DNA from: Crenobacter oryzisoli
Lineage (GTDB): Bacteria > Pseudomonadota > Gammaproteobacteria > Burkholderiales > Chromobacteriaceae
Assembly (NCBI RefSeq): GCF_030385785.1
Contig: NZ_JAUEDK010000006.1
Location: 91,360 to 155,359 of the forward strand
Direction: 5' to 3'
DNA: 64,000 nt
In this document: in pieces, positions 18,661-28,190 of the stretch
Position numbering within the stretch: position 1 is the stretch's first letter
Layout: the number at the start of each line of letters is the position of its first letter
The notes under the pieces: generated by a model
What the model was told of the DNA's origin: nothing
The model's database searches: none
Seen by the model: the letters and a program-made list of their open reading frames with translations, nothing else
Made by a program: the position numbers and the translations under genes

Positions 18661-20634
18661 ATGAGCCACCACGCAGAACTCGACTGGTCCGAAGGGCTGC
18701 CCGCCTCTACCCGCTTCGGCGACGTGTACTTCTCATGCGCCAGCGGGCTGGCCGAGACCCGCCACGTGTTCCTCGACAACAACCGCCTGCCGGAACGCTT
18801 TGCCGCGCTGACTGCGGGCGACACCTTTACCGTCGCCGAGACCGGCTTCGGCACCGGGCTGAACTTCCTCGCCGCTTGGCAGTGCTTCGCCGAGCATGCT
18901 CCGTCCGGAGCGCGGCTCGCCTTCGTCAGCGTCGAAAAGTATCCACTGACACCGGCCGATCTCGAGCGGGCGCTGGCGCTGTGGCCGGAGCTGGCCGAAT
19001 TCGCCGCGCCGCTATTGGAACAATACGACTGGCTAAGCCCGGGCTGGCACCGCTTTGTGTTCGATAACGGCCGGGTGACGCTGACCTTGGCGGTCGGCGA
19101 CGCGCTAAGCATGTACCCGCAACTCGATATGCGCAGCAGCCACGGTGTCGACGCTTGGTTCCTCGACGGCTTCGCGCCGTCGAAGAACCCGGAGATGTGG
19201 CAGCAACCGCTGTTCGACCAGATGGCCCGCCTCGCAGCCCCCAGGGCCACCTTCGCCACCTTCACCAGCGCCGGGGCGGTACGGCGCGGCCTCACCGTCG
19301 CCGGCTTCGCAGTGCGCAAGGTGGCTGGCTACGGCCACAAACGCGAGATGAGCGTCGGCGAGCTGACCGAGAAACCGGAGTCGGGATGGCAGGCGCCGTG
19401 GTATGCCCCCCCCGTGCCACCGGCAGTCAAGACTGCGCTGGTGATCGGCGGCGGACTCGCCGGCGCGTCAACCGCACACAGCCTGGCGATCCGCGGCTGG
19501 CAGGTGACACTGCTGGAGCGGCACGGGGCACTGGCTCAGGAGGCGTCCGGCAACCCGCAGGGCGTGCTCTATACGAAGCTGTCCGCCCATTTCACCCCGC
19601 TGACCCAACTGGTGTTGTCCGGCTACGGCTATTCATTGCGCACGCTCGCCAAGCTGTTGCCACAAGGCGAGGCCTGGCAGCGATGCGGCGTGCTGCAACT
19701 GGCACAGGATGCCGACACCGCCGCCAAACAAACCAAGTTGGCCGAAGCCGGCCTACCGACCGAGGTGCTGCGTACGATCGACGCGGCCGAGGCATCGGCA
19801 CTCGCCGGCATCGCACTCAGCGACGGGGGGCTGTGGTTCGGCCAGGGCGGCTGGGTCAACCCGCCGGCCCTGGTCAACGCGCTGGCCAGCCACCCGAACA
19901 TCCGCGTGCTGACCCACGCCGGGGTACTGAAGCTGAAACGCAGCAACGACGAATGGTGCGCGCTCGGCGTGCAAGGCGAACTGGCCCGCGCCCCAGTCGC
20001 TGTACTGGCTAGCGCAGCCGACACGCGCGCCTTCGATGCCACTGCCGACCTGCCACTCAAGCGCATCCGCGGCCAGGTGTCGGTGACGCCGGCGACAGCG
20101 GAAAGCCTGTCTCTGAAGACGGTGCTGTGCGGCGAGGGCTATGTGTCACCGGCGCGCGAAGAAGCGCACTGCTTCGGTGCCAGTTTCAAGTTCGACAGCG
20201 ATGACCTTTCGACCAACGTCGAGGAGCACAGGGAGAACTTGGCGATGCTGGCCGAACTCGCCCCTTCGCTCTACGACGCGCTCGGCGGTGCCGCGCTCGA
20301 CCCGGCTGTACTCACCGGCCGCGCGGCGTTCCGCTGCACCAGCCCCGACTACTTGCCGATCATCGGACCGGTGGCTCGCAGCGAGGCGCTCGCCACGACT
20401 TACCGTGAGCTCGGCAACGACGCCAAGGCCCAGCCGGATACGGCCTGCCCGTACGAGCCGGGCCTGTACGCCAACGCCGCGCACGGCTCGCGCGGGCTGA
20501 TCACCGCACCGCTGTCGGGCGAGATCCTCGCCGCGCAGCTCAACGGTGAAGTTGCGCCGATCGGTGCCGCACTGATGGACGCGGTGCACCCAAACCGCTT
20601 TGCGATCCGGCGGATGATGCGCAGGCAGGGGTGA
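18661..20634 (+). CDS. mnmC: Bifunctional tRNA mnm5s2U methyltransferase / FAD-dependent cmnm5s2U oxidoreductase
   Basis: 657 aa from the ATG at 18661 (MSHHAELDWSEG); a longer in-frame extension overlaps mnmH and is not family sequence. The N-terminal half is the SAM methyltransferase (VAETGFGTGLNFLAAW, DGFAPSKNPEMW); the C-terminal half from about residue 260 is a DAO-type FAD domain (VIGGGLAGAS). It completes the mnm5 side chain on wobble U34 of tRNAs for Lys, Glu and Gln. MnmH acts on position 2 of the same base, so mnmH-mnmC is a functional pair. Confidence 0.96.
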   Translation: MSHHAELDWSEGLPASTRFGDVYFSCASGLAETRHVFLDNNRLPERFAALTAGDTFTVAETGFGTGLNFLAAWQCFAEHAPSGARLAFVSVEKYPLTPADLERALALWPELAEFAAPLLEQYDWLSPGWHRFVFDNGRVTLTLAVGDALSMYPQLDMRSSHGVDAWFLDGFAPSKNPEMWQQPLFDQMARLAAPRATFATFTSAGAVRRGLTVAGFAVRKVAGYGHKREMSVGELTEKPESGWQAPWYAPPVPPAVKTALVIGGGLAGASTAHSLAIRGWQVTLLERHGALAQEASGNPQGVLYTKLSAHFTPLTQLVLSGYGYSLRTLAKLLPQGEAWQRCGVLQLAQDADTAAKQTKLAEAGLPTEVLRTIDAAEASALAGIALSDGGLWFGQGGWVNPPALVNALASHPNIRVLTHAGVLKLKRSNDEWCALGVQGELARAPVAVLASAADTRAFDATADLPLKRIRGQVSVTPATAESLSLKTVLCGEGYVSPAREEAHCFGASFKFDSDDLSTNVEEHRENLAMLAELAPSLYDALGGAALDPAVLTGRAAFRCTSPDYLPIIGPVARSEALATTYRELGNDAKAQPDTACPYEPGLYANAAHGSRGLITAPLSGEILAAQLNGEVAPIGAALMDAVHPNRFAIRRMMRRQG

Positions 20635-20666
20635 ACAGGGTGCTGCGACGATAAAAACTCAATTAG

Positions 20667-20754
20667 CCACGGAATCCACGAGAAACACTGACAAACCCTT
20701 CGCTCAACTGTGGAGTTGGAAGGTTTATTTCTGTGTTTTCCGTGGATTGCGTGG
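20667..20754. repeat. 88-bp imperfect palindrome between convergent mnmC and the thioesterase gene
   Basis: The left arm (20667-20696, CCACGGAATCCACGAGAAAC...) is nearly complementary to the right arm (20723-20754), which reads CCACGCAATCCACGGAAAAC on the other strand. The centre folds as CCTT-CAACT-gtgg-AGTTG-AAGG. It resembles dispersed CCACGGAAAACACGGAA-type intergenic repeats seen in many bacteria. It could serve as a terminator for both convergent genes. Confidence 0.7.
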
Positions 20755-20774
20755 TAAAAGAAAGCCCTATTTCC

Positions 20775-21215
20775 TCAGACGCAGCTTGCCTCGTATACGG
20801 CAACGGCCGCTTCGATCGCAGCGCGGATGTCGTTCGGAATCGGTACCGACTTGCCGGCCTGGTAGTCGACCCACACCAGCGTCGCCTCGGCGGCGGCATA
20901 GACCGTCTCCGGGTCATCGTCACGATAGAAGTGATGATGCAACTTCAGGCTGCTCTTGCCGAGCTTTTCCAGCTCCAGCGTCACCACCACGGTCGCCGGA
21001 TAGGTCAGCTCGCGGCGAAAGCTGCAGCCGGTACTGGCGATCACCGGACCGATACTGTTGGGGTCGATGCCATGGCCGAGTTTTTCCAGCCAGTTCAGGC
21101 GGGTCTGCTCCAGATAGCGGAAATAGTAGGTGTTGTTCAGGTGGCCGATGGCGTCCATATCGCCCCAGCGCATCGTGATGGTTTCGCGTGCGATAACCGG
21201 CAACGACTTTTCCAT
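20775..21215 (-). CDS. Acyl-CoA thioesterase, hotdog fold (4HBT/YbgC-like)
   Basis: 146 aa from the ATG at 21215 (MEKSLPVIARETITMRWGDMDA), chosen for the GAGGAAC ribosome site; a longer frame starts at 21269. The TMRWGDMDAIGHLNNTYYFRYLEQ signature carries the catalytic Asp of the 4-hydroxybenzoyl-CoA thioesterase family, and the SFRRELTYPATVVVTLELEKLG strands complete the hotdog fold. Probably hydrolyses short or aromatic acyl-CoAs; substrate unknown. Stands alone, convergent with mnmC. Confidence 0.85.
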   Translation of the reverse strand: MEKSLPVIARETITMRWGDMDAIGHLNNTYYFRYLEQTRLNWLEKLGHGIDPNSIGPVIASTGCSFRRELTYPATVVVTLELEKLGKSSLKLHHHFYRDDDPETVYAAAEATLVWVDYQAGKSVPIPNDIRAAIEAAVAVYEASCV

Positions 21216-21281
21216 GAGTTCCTCGTGCTTGGCTACGTTGAGGGGACGGCTCAAGGATCGCTCGAGCACGCCGCCTGATTG

Positions 21282-21534
21282 TTGTTAACGCACGTTACCA
21301 TAAAATTGCCGTTATCCGCTTGTCACACACCGTCACACAAGGCCCATAAAAGTCCTGTACGAAACCGCCGCCCCCCCTCGCATACTAAATTCACGTTGCA
21401 GCCCCCCCCCAGCGGATGCGCCCTCCCCCCGTAAGGCACATCCGTCGCCTGCAGCGTGGTCTGACCAGTTCTGGATTCTGGACATCCTGACATCCTTGTT
21501 TTCCACCCCGTCCTCCCCGGCGGGGTATTTTTTT
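21282..21534 (+). ncRNA. Candidate structured small RNA with C-rich loops (boundaries approximate)
   Basis: No open frame explains this stretch on the plus strand, but it contains a long stem, C-runs and a terminator. CACGTTGCAG (21392-21401) pairs with CTGCAGCGTG (21449-21458) apart from one G-U; inside it CGGATG/CATCCG (21413-21418 / 21439-21444) and GCC/GGC continue the helix. One strand of the internal loop is nine Cs (21402-21410), and the apical loop is CTCCCCCCGTAA (21423-21434). A rho-independent terminator (21505-21534) follows. Promoter candidates are TTGTTG-N16-TAAAAT (21279-21306) and TTGTCA with CATAAA (21320-21350). C-rich single-stranded loops recall sRNAs that bind Shine-Dalgarno sequences. 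Confidence 0.5.
21505..21534 (+). terminator. Rho-independent terminator of the candidate sRNA
   Basis: ACCCCG (21505-21510) pairs with CGGGGT (21521-21526), then A and seven Ts (21528-21534). The U-tract is on the plus strand, where no protein gene ends nearby; this is the main reason to suspect an untranslated transcript here. Confidence 0.75.
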
Positions 21535-21568
21535 GGTGCAAGCATGGCGTTCCGAGTCGAACAGGCGC

Positions 21569-21595
21569 AAAAAAAGGCCGGGGCTAAGCCCGGCC
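21569..21595 (-). terminator. Rho-independent terminator of the CBS-domain protein gene
   Basis: GGCCGGG/CCCGGCC stem with GCTAAG loop; on the minus strand it is followed by seven Us (A-run 21569-21575 on the plus strand). It lies about 20 bp after the gene ending at 21614. Confidence 0.85.
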
Positions 21596-21613
21596 CGTTC
21601 GCCATCATGGGAT

Positions 21614-22930
21614 TCAGCGCTTTTCGTCTTCGGTCGGCGCTTCAGCGGGACGCCGCCGCACCAGCACCTTGTCGACTCGGGTCTTGTCCATGTCCACCAC
21701 CTCGAACATCAGGTCCTGCCACTCGAAATGATCGGTTACCGCCGGCACGCGGCCCAGCTGATACATCACGAAGCCGCCCAGCGTGTTGACGTTGCCGGTG
21801 TCCTCACCCGGCAGCTCGTGGTCGATATCGAAGTGTTCCTTCAAGCGGTCGATTGCCAGCATGCCATCGATCAGCCAGCTGCCATCCTCGCGCTGCACGA
21901 TCTCGTCCTCGTCGGACAGGTCGGCCTCCGGCAGATCACCCACGATCGCTTCGAGCACGTCGTTCATCGTCACCAGCCCCTCCAGCTCACCGTACTCGTC
22001 GATGACCAGTGCGATGTGGGTGCGGGTCTTCTTGAACTGTTCCAACAACTGCATCGGCGACTGGGTCGCTGGAACATAGAGCGGTGGCTTGACGGCTTGA
22101 GCCAAATCGATAGTCTCGCCAGCCAGCAGGCAATTGAGCATGTCCTTGGCACTGACCATGCCCACGATCTGGTCGAGGTTGCCCTTGCACACAGGGAAAC
22201 GCGAGTAGCCGCTTTCCCGCATCTGCCGATAATTCTCTTCGGCGCTGTCTTCGAGGTCGAAGCAGACGATTTCCTTGCGCGGCGTCATGATCGAGGCAAG
22301 GCGGCGGTCATCGAGACGGAAGATATTTTCGACCAGTTCCTGCTCGGCGCGCTCGAACACCCCCTCCTCGGCGCCCTGCTCCATCAGCACGCGGATTTCT
22401 TCCTCGGTGATCGACGGCTCCTTGCTCTTACCCGAGCCGATCAGGCGCAACACGGTGTCGGTGGTCAGACTCAGCAGCTTGACCAGTGGCGCGCCGATCT
22501 TGGACAGGTAGCGCATCGGCCGCGCCACCACCGTGGCGATCATCTCGGGGTTGTGCATGGCGATGCGCTTGGGCACCAGTTCGCCGAAGATCAACGTCAG
22601 GAAAGTGATGATGACCACCATCACCGCGGTGGACACCGGGCTGGCATAGCGGGCAACAGAGGAAAACTGGCGCATCCAATCGGCCAGCTCGGCGGCAACC
22701 GTGGCCTCGCCGAACACCCCGGACAGGATGGCGGTGGACGTCATACCGATCTGAATGGTGGACAGAAAACGGGTGGGCTCGCCCGACAGCTTCAATGCGA
22801 TCGCGGCGCCACGATTGCCTTCCTCGGCCCACTGCTGCAGCCGGACCTTGCGCGACGAAACCAGAGCGATTTCGGACATGGCAAAAACGCCATTGATGGC
22901 AATCAACATCAGTACTATCAGAACGTCCAC
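21614..22930 (-). CDS. CNNM/CorC-type membrane protein (DUF21, CBS pair, CorC_HlyC domain)
   Basis: 438 aa from a GTG at 22930 with GGAAAG upstream; this gives MDVLIVLMLIAINGVFAMSEIALVSSRK, the usual start of the family. Order: DUF21 transmembrane domain (1-170; FGELVPKRIA motif), linker with FRLDDRRLASIMTPRKEIV, two CBS motifs (about 200-325, e.g. KTRTHIALVIDEYGELEGLVTMND), and a C-terminal transporter-associated domain (345-425). Often annotated hemolysin-like; family members are linked to Mg/Co efflux. Monocistronic with its own terminator. Confidence 0.88.
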   Translation of the reverse strand: MDVLIVLMLIAINGVFAMSEIALVSSRKVRLQQWAEEGNRGAAIALKLSGEPTRFLSTIQIGMTSTAILSGVFGEATVAAELADWMRQFSSVARYASPVSTAVMVVIITFLTLIFGELVPKRIAMHNPEMIATVVARPMRYLSKIGAPLVKLLSLTTDTVLRLIGSGKSKEPSITEEEIRVLMEQGAEEGVFERAEQELVENIFRLDDRRLASIMTPRKEIVCFDLEDSAEENYRQMRESGYSRFPVCKGNLDQIVGMVSAKDMLNCLLAGETIDLAQAVKPPLYVPATQSPMQLLEQFKKTRTHIALVIDEYGELEGLVTMNDVLEAIVGDLPEADLSDEDEIVQREDGSWLIDGMLAIDRLKEHFDIDHELPGEDTGNVNTLGGFVMYQLGRVPAVTDHFEWQDLMFEVVDMDKTRVDKVLVRRRPAEAPTEDEKR

Positions 22931-23064
22931 GAGCTTTCCACGGTATGAGCAATGCGCAAGCTTAAGGCCGAATCGGCCTGTTTGGAAGGCGGGTGCGGCG
23001 ATATGGCGGCGTGCTACCATACCGGTCGCTTGAAAAACCCTGCAAAACCGCCATCTTCAAGAGC

Positions 23065-23394
23065 ATGATCCAGCCCACCGCCGTCGCCCGGCAATCGCTG
23101 GCGTTTGACGACAGCCTCACCTCGCTATCCGGCCTCTTGCCGGATCAGGAGCTGTGGCTATTGGTCATGGCCGGCTGGTGCCTGTTGCGTTGCCCTTGGC
23201 TGGTGCTGAACAATGCCTTCGCGCCGCTGCGCCTGCTGGCGCGATTAGTGATCGGCCGCCGCTCGCTCGTGGCGGTGCTGTACCGGCTGTGCTTCAGGCC
23301 GCCAAGCCCGGCCAGCCACATTCTGGCCCGCCACGTGGAAACACTGTTCGCCTTGCCGCTCGGCCTGCGGCCGCGGCTGCCACTGCGCTTATAA
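23065..23394 (+). CDS. Hypothetical protein, 109 aa (uncertain)
   Basis: Open frame between the CBS-domain gene (divergent) and htpX (same strand, 54 bp downstream). It starts MIQPTAVARQSLAFDDS and has a hydrophobic centre (LWLLVMAGWCLLRCPWLVLNN) and an Arg/Leu-rich tail. No family was recognised and no clear ribosome site was seen; real coding is plausible but unproven. Confidence 0.4.
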   Translation: MIQPTAVARQSLAFDDSLTSLSGLLPDQELWLLVMAGWCLLRCPWLVLNNAFAPLRLLARLVIGRRSLVAVLYRLCFRPPSPASHILARHVETLFALPLGLRPRLPLRL

Positions 23395-23448
23395 GCCGAA
23401 CCTGTCTGCCTCTTCGCCTATTCCCTACCCAGACAGGATTACTTACCG

Positions 23449-24330
23449 ATGAAACGCATCGTTCTCTTTCTTCTGACCAACATCGCCGTGATGGTGGTGC
23501 TGAGCCTGACCGCGTCGCTGCTCGGCGTGAATCGCTTCATCACCGCCAATGGCATGAACTTCACCGCCCTGTTGGGCTTTGCCTCTGTGTTCGGCTTTGG
23601 TGGCGCATTCATTTCACTGTTCATGTCCAAATGGATGGCCAAGATGTCGACCGGCGCGCAGGTGATCGACACCCCGCGCAACCCGACCGAGACCTGGCTA
23701 ATGAACACCGTGCAGCGTCAGGCAATGGCCGCCGGCATCCCAATGCCGGAAGTGGCGGTCTACGACTCGCCGGAGGTCAACGCCTTCGCCACCGGTCCGA
23801 GCAAGAGCAATTCGCTGGTCGCGGTCAGCACCGGTCTGCTCTACAACATGACCGAAGACGAGGTCGAGGCGGTGCTGGCGCACGAGATCAGCCACGTCGC
23901 CAACGGCGATATGGTGACGTTGACGCTGATCCAGGGCGTGGTGAACACCTTCGTGATCGCGATCTCGAAAGTGGTCGCGTTCGCGGTCGACCGCGCGCTG
24001 TCGAGCAATAACAACGAGGAAAGCAATAAAGCGCCGGGCATGGCCTATTACATCACCAGCATGGTCTGCGAAATCCTGCTTGGCTTCCTTGCCAGCATCA
24101 TTGTGATGTGGTTCAGCCGCCAGCGCGAATTCCGCGCCGACGCCGGCGCCGCCGGCATCGCAGGCCGCCAGAAGATGATCGCCGCGCTCGAAAGGCTGCG
24201 CGCGCAGCACCAGCCGGCACAACTGCCGAGCCAGATGCAGGCGATGGGCATCAACGGCGGCTTCCGCTCGCTGTTCAGCTCGCACCCGTCACTGGAGGAC
24301 CGCATCGCCGCGCTGCGCAGTGCCCCGTAA
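23449..24330 (+). CDS. htpX: Membrane zinc metalloprotease HtpX
   Basis: 293 aa, the same length as E. coli HtpX. Inner-membrane M48 protease that degrades damaged membrane proteins with FtsH. Two N-terminal spans (about 4-24 and 37-57); the zinc site H145-E146-x-x-H149 in [12 protein letters not shown]; further spans around 165 and 200; third zinc ligand in the [12 protein letters not shown] region. Ends with the usual [13 protein letters not shown]. Confidence 0.96.
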   Translation: MKRIVLFLLTNIAVMVVLSLTASLLGVNRFITANGMNFTALLGFASVFGFGGAFISLFMSKWMAKMSTGAQVIDTPRNPTETWLMNTVQRQAMAAGIPMPEVAVYDSPEVNAFATGPSKSNSLVAVSTGLLYNMTEDEVEAVLAHEISHVANGDMVTLTLIQGVVNTFVIAISKVVAFAVDRALSSNNNEESNKAPGMAYYITSMVCEILLGFLASIIVMWFSRQREFRADAGAAGIAGRQKMIAALERLRAQHQPAQLPSQMQAMGINGGFRSLFSSHPSLEDRIAALRSAP

Positions 24331-24347
24331 ACAGCGCTGCTTGACCG

Positions 24348-24375
24348 AAAGCCGGACCCGAGGGTCCGGCTTTTT
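24348..24375 (+). terminator. Rho-independent terminator of htpX
   Basis: AAAGCCGGACCC / GGGTCCGGCTTT with five Ts following, 17 bp after the htpX stop. Confidence 0.9.
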
Positions 24376-24414
24376 CATGCCCTTCGCTTTCTCAGGACCG
24401 CTCACCAGCTGCGC

Positions 24415-26298
24415 CTACCCCGCCCGTCTGCGCTGCCGGTACAGCGTGCTGCGGCTGATACCCAGCGCCCGGGCTGCTGCGCTGACGTTGCCGCCGCAGC
24501 GCGCCAGCGCTTGCTCGAGCAGCGAGTCGTCCAGTGGCTTGGCTTCGTCGCGCAGCATGTCCTCGCGCAGCTCCTCCGGTAGATGATCCAGTGTCAGCGT
24601 GTTGCCGTCATCGGCCAGCGCCAGCAGTGTCGCCAAGAGATTGTCGAGCTCGCGCAGATTGCCCGGCCAGGCGTAGCGGCGCATTGCCTGCAACAGTGCC
24701 GGCGCGAGGCTGATGTCACGGGAACGGGCGCCGCGCGCGTCGAGCAGCTGCTGGGCGATCGCCGCGACATCGCCACGCTCGCGCAGCGGCGGCAACCGCA
24801 AGGGATAGTGACACAGCCGGTAATAGAGATCGGCACGGAAGGCCTCCTGTTCGACCAGCCGCTTGAGCGGCCGATGGGTGGCACAAATCAACCTCAAGTC
24901 GACCGAGTGTGAGGTACCTCCCCCCAAAGGGGTGACCAGCCGGTCCTGCAGCACCCTCAAGAGGCGCGCCTGTAGCGCCAGCGGCATGTCGCCGATCTCA
25001 TCGAGGAACAGCACGCCGCCGTGCGCCTCGCGCAGCCGGCCACGGCTGCCCTGGCGCCGCGCACCGGTGAATGCGCCCTCTTCGTAGCCGAACAATTCCG
25101 CCTCGATCAGCCCGTCTGGGATCGCCGCGCAGTTCACCGCGACGAACGGCCCGCGCGTCCGTGAGCTGGCCTGGTGCAGCCAGCGCGCAAAGCGATCCTT
25201 GCCGACCCCGGTCTCCCCTTGCAGCAGTACCGGGATGTCGGCCTCGAACAGCCGCAGTGCCCGTGTGGACAGCTCGTCGGGCAAGCCGGCCTCGCACTGC
25301 GGCTGGACAGGCAAGACTGCTGCCGTCGCCGGAGCCTTCGCCACGGCCTCTCGATCTGCAACGGAGCGCGGTCGCGCGGCTGGCGTCGCAGACGCGGCCG
25401 GTAGCAGCCTGGCTGACAAAGGCAGCCGGCCACCGTGGGGCAGCAGGATCGTCCCCACGCCGTAGCGGGCACGCCAGTGGCCGAGCGACTCGCCGAACAG
25501 GTCGGCAAAGCGATGCTGTTGCAGCGCCGACCAGTCAAGGCCCAGCCAGCCCAGCGCCTGGCGGTTGGCTGCCACCAGCCGCTCCGCCTCGTCGAAGGCC
25601 AGCCGCCCGGCTCGCGGCGTGCCGAGCTGGGTCGGGTCCGGGTGCACCAGCAGCGTGTCGTGCCGACCAAAACGTTGACCGAATAGCTGCTGCTCGATCA
25701 GCCGTACCGTTGCCTCCACCAGCTGGCCATGCCCGTCGCCGAGCCGGCGCGGCAGGCCGGACACGTCGATCACGCCGAGCGTCTGACCGAGCGGGTCGAC
25801 CAGGGTGCGAGCGGTACACGACAGGCTGCGATTGCGCTCAAGGTAATGCTCGCCGCCGCGTACCCGCACGCTGCCACCCAGCGCCAGCGCCGTGCCGATC
25901 GCATTGGTGCCGCGCACCTCCTCGCTCCAGTCCATTCCCGGCGTCAGCGCCACCTGCTCGGCGCGATCGAGAAACGCCGCGTTGCCGCTGGCGTCCAGTA
26001 TCAGGCCGCGCGCGTCGGCGACGATCACCACATGGCCATCGTCAACCACCCCTTCGAACAGGCCGTCCAGTGTCGGCCGAGCGAGCGCCAGCCAGTCGCC
26101 GTTGTACTCGCGCCGTTCTCGTAGCGTCTGTTCACCAAGCCGCTCGGCCTGGCGACGGCCTGCGGCCGGCATGCCCAATCCCAAGCAGCGTTGCCACGAC
26201 TGCAGAATGGCCGGCGGCACCGCATCGGCGGGCAGCGTCTGGCCGTCGAAGAATCGGCGACGGGCCTCCTGCAGCGGCAGGTAAACAGTTTCACTCAT
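24415..26298 (-). CDS. AcoR-type sigma-54-dependent transcriptional activator
   Basis: 627 aa from the ATG at 26298 (MSETVYLPLQEARRRFFDGQ). Order: AcoR N-terminal region (ILQSWQRCLGLGMP), GAF/PAS-like sensor (about 70-230, GMDWSEEVRGTNAIGTALAL), AAA+ domain (about 345-570) with Walker A GETGVGKD near 364 and the sigma-54 contact GAFTGA near 408, then a Fis-type HTH at the C-terminus (GGNVSAAARALGISRSTLYRQ). It is divergent from an aldehyde dehydrogenase whose promoter is of sigma-54 type; it most likely activates that gene in response to an alcohol, acetoin or aldehyde. Confidence 0.9.
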   Translation of the reverse strand: MSETVYLPLQEARRRFFDGQTLPADAVPPAILQSWQRCLGLGMPAAGRRQAERLGEQTLRERREYNGDWLALARPTLDGLFEGVVDDGHVVIVADARGLILDASGNAAFLDRAEQVALTPGMDWSEEVRGTNAIGTALALGGSVRVRGGEHYLERNRSLSCTARTLVDPLGQTLGVIDVSGLPRRLGDGHGQLVEATVRLIEQQLFGQRFGRHDTLLVHPDPTQLGTPRAGRLAFDEAERLVAANRQALGWLGLDWSALQQHRFADLFGESLGHWRARYGVGTILLPHGGRLPLSARLLPAASATPAARPRSVADREAVAKAPATAAVLPVQPQCEAGLPDELSTRALRLFEADIPVLLQGETGVGKDRFARWLHQASSRTRGPFVAVNCAAIPDGLIEAELFGYEEGAFTGARRQGSRGRLREAHGGVLFLDEIGDMPLALQARLLRVLQDRLVTPLGGGTSHSVDLRLICATHRPLKRLVEQEAFRADLYYRLCHYPLRLPPLRERGDVAAIAQQLLDARGARSRDISLAPALLQAMRRYAWPGNLRELDNLLATLLALADDGNTLTLDHLPEELREDMLRDEAKPLDDSLLEQALARCGGNVSAAARALGISRSTLYRQRRRAG

Positions 26299-26347
26299 GA
26301 CGCTCTCCAAGGGGTGTCGCACTGTCGCGCGACAGCTGTGTCAGGCT

Positions 26348-26387
26348 GCAACAGTTGTTCTTCGGATTATTGGCGAACAACTGTTGC
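26348..26387. promoter_or_regulatory. Paired upstream activator sites for the AcoR-type regulator
   Basis: GCAACAGTTGTTC (26348-26360) and its exact complement GAACAACTGTTGC (26375-26387) form a perfect 13-bp inverted repeat with a 14-bp spacer. Each arm contains its own CAAC-A-GTTG palindrome, so two dimer sites are present. A third related palindrome, ACAGCTGT, lies at about 26330-26337. The distance to the sigma-54 promoter (about 110-150 bp) is typical for enhancer-binding proteins. Confidence 0.75.
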
Positions 26388-26496
26388 TTCCCAAGCTGAA
26401 ACTGCCCGTCTTGCTTGCTGCATCGCGCAATATCCCTTCGATGTCTGCTAGGCAGTCGCCATACCGGACGGCCTTGCAATGCAGCATCACTTCTTG

Positions 26497-26513
26497 TTGG
26501 CACGGTTCCTGCA
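26497..26513 (+). promoter_or_regulatory. Sigma-54 (-24/-12) promoter of the aldehyde dehydrogenase gene
   Basis: TTGGCACGGTTCCTGCA matches the -24 GG / -12 GC consensus (TGGCACG-N4-TTGCA) with the required 10 nt between GG and GC. The start site should be near 26524, giving a leader of about 47 nt before the gene. Confidence 0.85.
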
Positions 26514-26570
26514 CAAGTCTGGTCGGACGCCGCCGCCACGGCGCGTTTAGCCCCTACAGAGGAGACCACG

Positions 26571-28085
<1,515 letters not shown>

Positions 28086-28134
28086 TCGAGTGTACGGCCA
28101 TGGTCCGGCGCTGACCGGGCCGGCTGTATCCTGA

Positions 28135-28173
28135 AAAACAGTCGGCCAACCCTCAAGGTTGGCCGACTGTTTT
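28135..28173. terminator. Bidirectional terminator between the aldehyde dehydrogenase and the P-type ATPase genes
   Basis: A 17-bp perfect stem (left arm 28135-28151, right arm 28157-28173) with loop CTCAA and AAAA/TTTT ends, serving both convergent genes. Confidence 0.93.
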
Positions 28174-28190
28174 ACGTACACACCCCGTCG

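Noticed and set aside
18162..19319. 385-codon minus-strand frame across mnmH/mnmC
   Set aside because: Overlaps two well-supported genes on the other strand; no family features.
21402..21410. Nine-C run as a possible assembly error
   Set aside because: It cannot be excluded from sequence alone, but it lies in a non-coding region and fits an internal loop of the predicted RNA, so it was kept as part of the sRNA candidate.
25071..26300. 409-codon frame antisense to the AcoR-type regulator
   Set aside because: Arg/Pro/Ser-rich antisense shadow, no ribosome site, no motifs.
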